This document shows, piece by piece, positions 61,735 through 64,000 of a stretch of 64,000 nt of DNA. The DNA lies in NCBI RefSeq assembly GCF_014656215.1, contig NZ_BNBZ01000008.1, positions 1 through 64,000 on the forward strand, written 5' to 3'. The first letter of the stretch is position 1. Every line of letters starts with the position of its first letter. Source of the DNA: Streptomyces zaomyceticus (GTDB lineage: Bacteria > Actinomycetota > Actinomycetes > Streptomycetales > Streptomycetaceae). A program made the position numbers and the translations under genes. The notes under the pieces were generated by a model. That model was not told where the DNA came from, did not search any database, and saw only the letters and a program-made list of their open reading frames with translations.

Positions 61735-62536
61735 GGACGGCCGCCCTCCCGACGGCCGTTGCGGCCTCCGTGGGCCGCATCGACTCGAAGCGGTAGCCGA
61801 CGCCCCAGACGGTCTGGATCAGTAGCGGGGCCGCCGGGTCGTCCTCGACCTTTCCGCGGAGCCGGCGCACGTGGACGGTCACGGTGGACAGGTCTCCGAA
61901 GTCCCAGCCCCAGACCTCCCGCATCAGCCGCTCCCGGTCGCAGACCTGACCCGGGTGCCGCAGGAAGTAGGCGAGGAGATCGAACTCCCGCAGGGTGAGG
62001 GCGAGTTCCCTGCCGTTCTTGGTGACCCGACGCGCCGCCGGGTCCAAGGACAGACCCGCCGCGGCGAGGCGCGGCTCACCGGCCGGAGCGGCGGCCGCCG
62101 CCCGGCGCAGGACCGACCGCACCCGCAGGACGAGCTCTCTCGGGCTGAAGGGCTTGGTCACGTAGTCGTCCGCCCCCACCTCCAGGCCCAGGATCCGGTC
62201 GTCCTCGTCGCCGCGCGCGGTCAGCATGATGACCGGGACCGGCCGTGCGCCGGTCTCCCGTGCACGGATTCGGCGGCAGACCTCCAGTCCGTCCATGCCG
62301 GGCAGCATCAGGTCGAGCACCACGAGGTCGGGCGGGAGCTCTTCTGCGCTGCGCAGCGCGGCCGTCCCGTCTGCCGCCAGACGCACCGCGAAACCGGCCC
62401 GCTCCAGGTATCCGGCCACGACCTCCGAGACGGTCGGGTCGTCGTCCACGACGAGAACACCGCCCAGGGCACCGGCCTCGCCAGTGCCGGTCGCCCGGTG
62501 CCCCTCGTACGCACTCTCCCCATCGTTCTCTGCCAT
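61727..62536 (-). CDS. OmpR-family response regulator
   Basis: A 269-aa regulator. Receiver: acidic pair VVDDDPTVSEV, phosphorylated Asp in LVVLDLMLPGMDG, Lys in VTKPFSPREL. C-terminal winged helix: LTLREFDLLAYFLRHPGQVC and VTVHVRRLRGKVE, ending GVGYRFES. About 25 extra residues precede the receiver (MAENDGESAYEGHRATGTGE), which is not unusual. It overlaps the kinase and is divergent from the glycosyltransferase, 124 bases away. Confidence 0.9.
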   Translation of the reverse strand: MAENDGESAYEGHRATGTGEAGALGGVLVVDDDPTVSEVVAGYLERAGFAVRLAADGTAALRSAEELPPDLVVLDLMLPGMDGLEVCRRIRARETGARPVPVIMLTARGDEDDRILGLEVGADDYVTKPFSPRELVLRVRSVLRRAAAAAPAGEPRLAAAGLSLDPAARRVTKNGRELALTLREFDLLAYFLRHPGQVCDRERLMREVWGWDFGDLSTVTVHVRRLRGKVEDDPAAPLLIQTVWGVGYRFESMRPTEAATAVGRAAVHA

Positions 62537-62660
62537 GGCTCCAGGTTGTCACCCGTCTGGGCGCGGACGCAGTGCGCGTTCCCGTGCTCCGGGATGGCGT
62601 CCGCGTTTCGTAAGGACTGGAAGGGCCGTTTCCCGCCTCTCGGTTCCTACGGTGTGGAGG

Positions 62661-63377
62661 GTGACTTCATCTGCTTGCTCACCGCCCCGCGCGGACCTCG
62701 TCCTGCCGTGCCTCGACGAGGCAGAAGCGCTCCCCTGGGTGTTGGGGCGCGTGCCCGCCGGGTGGCGGGCCATCGTCGTCGACAACGGGTCGACCGACGG
62801 CTCCGCGGAGATCGCCCGAAGCCTCGGGGCGACCGTCGTGCACGAGAGCCGGCGTGGTTTCGGTGCGGCCTGCCACGCGGGGCTGCTCGCGGCCCGGGCC
62901 GACGTGGTCTGCTTCTGCGACTGCGACGCGTCGCTGGACCCCGGCCTGCTCGCCCCCATGGCCGCGCGCGTGGCATCGGGCGAGGTCGACCTGGTGCTCG
63001 GGCGTCGACGCCCGCAGGGGCGAGGGGCGTGGCCCGCACACGCACGCGCCGGGAACCTCGCCCTCGCGCGCATGCTGCGTCACCGCACCGGGCTGCGGCT
63101 GCACGACCTCGGGCCGATGCGGGTGGCCCTCCGAGAACCCCTCCTCGGGCTGGAGCTGACCGACCGGCGCAGCGGCTACCCGCTCCAGATGGTCGTGCGC
63201 GCCGCCGACGCGGGCTGGCGGGTCACCGAGACGGATGTCCCCTACCTGCCCCGGTCGGGGAAGTCGAAGGTCACCGGGACTTGGCGGGGCACCTGGCAGG
63301 CGGTGCGCGACATGCGGCGGGTCCTCGCGGAGCCGCCCGGCGCACCGTCCGTCGCGGCCGGGGAGGTCGCCGTATGA
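62661..63377 (+). CDS. Family 2 glycosyltransferase (dolichyl-phosphate type)
   Basis: A 238-aa GT-A fold enzyme without membrane anchors. The nucleotide-sugar site is AIVVDNGSTDGS, and the DXD-type metal motif is FCDCDAS. The acceptor-side RRSGYPLQMVVRAADAG is usual for this family. The start is uncertain: GTG 62661 is directly preceded by GGAGG with no spacer, and the in-frame GTG 62652 has none, so a leaderless mRNA is possible. It is coupled to the next gene by ATGA. It probably transfers a sugar to a lipid carrier in a conserved actinobacterial cluster. Confidence 0.82.
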   Translation: MTSSACSPPRADLVLPCLDEAEALPWVLGRVPAGWRAIVVDNGSTDGSAEIARSLGATVVHESRRGFGAACHAGLLAARADVVCFCDCDASLDPGLLAPMAARVASGEVDLVLGRRRPQGRGAWPAHARAGNLALARMLRHRTGLRLHDLGPMRVALREPLLGLELTDRRSGYPLQMVVRAADAGWRVTETDVPYLPRSGKSKVTGTWRGTWQAVRDMRRVLAEPPGAPSVAAGEVAV

Positions 63378-63994
63378 CCGCCGTCCTCGTCATCGCCAAG
63401 GAGCCGGTCGCAGGTCGGGTCAAGACGCGCCTCACCCCGCACTTCACCCCGGAGCAAGCCGCCGAACTGGCCCGAGCCGCCCTCCAGGACACGCTGGCGA
63501 CGGTGCTCGACACCCCCGTCGATCGGCGTGTCCTGGTCCTCGACGGGCGACCGGGGTCCTGGGTGCCCGAGGGCATCGAGGTCGTTCCGCAAGGTGCCGG
63601 CGGGCTCGACGTCCGACTGGCCGCCGCCTTCTCCCACGTCGGAGGACCCGCCCTGCTCATCGGCATGGACACGCCCCAGATCACACCCGGTCTCCTCGCC
63701 CAGGGCCTCGACTTCGGCGAGACCGACGCCTGGTTCGGCCCGGCCGACGACGGCGGGTTCTGGGCGCTCGGCCTGGCCGAGCCCGACCCGGCGCTGCTCC
63801 TCGGCGTCCCCATGTCGATGGCGTCCACAGGAGGGGAACAACGCCGGCGGCTGACCGCGTCCGGGCGGACGGTACGGGACCTGCCCGAACTGTGCGACGT
63901 GGACACCCCGTCCGACGCGGCGCTGGTCGCGGCCGCCGTACCCGGTACGCGCTTCGCCACCCTCCACGACTGCCTGTGCGCGGTGGCGCGGTGA
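63374..63994 (+). CDS. DUF2064 / CofC-like nucleotidyltransferase-fold protein
   Basis: A 206-aa protein with the GT-A-like N-terminus VLVIAKEPVAGRVKTRLTPH and the central LLIGMDTPQITP, followed by WFGPADDGGFWALGLAEPD. This is the DUF2064 family, structurally related to CofC and MobA-like nucleotidyltransferases. It is usually found beside a GT2 enzyme, as here, with ATGA coupling; the exact substrate is not established. GTG at 63991 overlaps its stop and probably starts the next gene. Confidence 0.85.
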   Translation: MTAVLVIAKEPVAGRVKTRLTPHFTPEQAAELARAALQDTLATVLDTPVDRRVLVLDGRPGSWVPEGIEVVPQGAGGLDVRLAAAFSHVGGPALLIGMDTPQITPGLLAQGLDFGETDAWFGPADDGGFWALGLAEPDPALLLGVPMSMASTGGEQRRRLTASGRTVRDLPELCDVDTPSDAALVAAAVPGTRFATLHDCLCAVAR

Positions 63995-64000
63995 CCGCCC
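63991..64000 (+). CDS. Probable start of the next gene, cut by the window end
   Basis: GTG at 63991 overlaps the preceding TGA (GTGA). Only three codons are visible, so no family can be given. Confidence 0.35.

Noticed and set aside
1..64000. CRISPR arrays, rRNA and tRNA genes
   Set aside because: No regularly spaced repeats with unique spacers, and no rRNA or tRNA-like cloverleaf sequences were seen anywhere in the window.

Overview
The window is high-GC actinobacterial DNA, almost certainly from a Streptomyces chromosome. Signs are frequent GTG starts, stop/start overlaps that couple genes (ATGA, GTGA, TGATG), Streptomyces-restricted families (DUF6415, DUF6302, DUF5999), LanB/LanC enzymes, and a large set of secreted subtilisins. 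The gene content is accessory: natural-product genes, secreted proteases, insertion sequences and decaying genes. The right end (about 59-64 kb) looks more conserved.

Layout. 1-6.8 kb: the tail of an IS5-type transposase, a HAD phosphatase, a membrane protein paired with an ImmA/IrrE-type metallopeptidase, a frameshifted Cap4-like nuclease relic, a kinase-like phosphotransferase and an XRE regulator. 6.97-16.5 kb: a class I FxLD-type lanthipeptide locus, with a helper block (HATPase, DUF6415, DUF6302, DUF5999, unknown), then a PCMT-like methyltransferase, a 65-aa precursor, LanB, LanC and a stand-alone SpaB C-terminal-domain protein. 16.7-21.07 kb: mobile DNA, namely a cargo-carrying IS5-type structure bounded by 20-bp inverted repeats, followed by an IS110-family element.

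21.1-32.7 kb holds the most unusual content. At 30.6-32.7 kb a 51-aa peptide ends in three 9-residue-spaced K-x-G-C-I-S units. It is followed by a PaaK-like adenylate-forming enzyme and a small protein with WH and HH motifs. The set has a consensus-like promoter, a direct-repeat operator and an intercistronic hairpin, as expected of a RiPP operon. About 6 kb away on the other strand, a 70-aa truncated paralogue of the PaaK-like N-terminus is translationally coupled to an MFS exporter and followed by a Baeyer-Villiger-type monooxygenase. A SulP transporter, a beta-carbonic anhydrase and a three-gene two-component module lie between. I infer one candidate biosynthetic region for an undescribed modified peptide.

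33-58 kb: a frameshifted SpoIIE-type phosphatase, then five large secreted S8 proteases (three of one paralogous type, two of other architectures) and a protease relic carrying a micro-inversion. The array is bracketed by two paralogous TrmB/LuxR-like regulators. 58-64 kb: an intact SpoIIE-type phosphatase, an NAD-dependent sugar epimerase, an OmpR-type two-component system, a family-2 glycosyltransferase and a DUF2064/CofC-like protein coupled to it.
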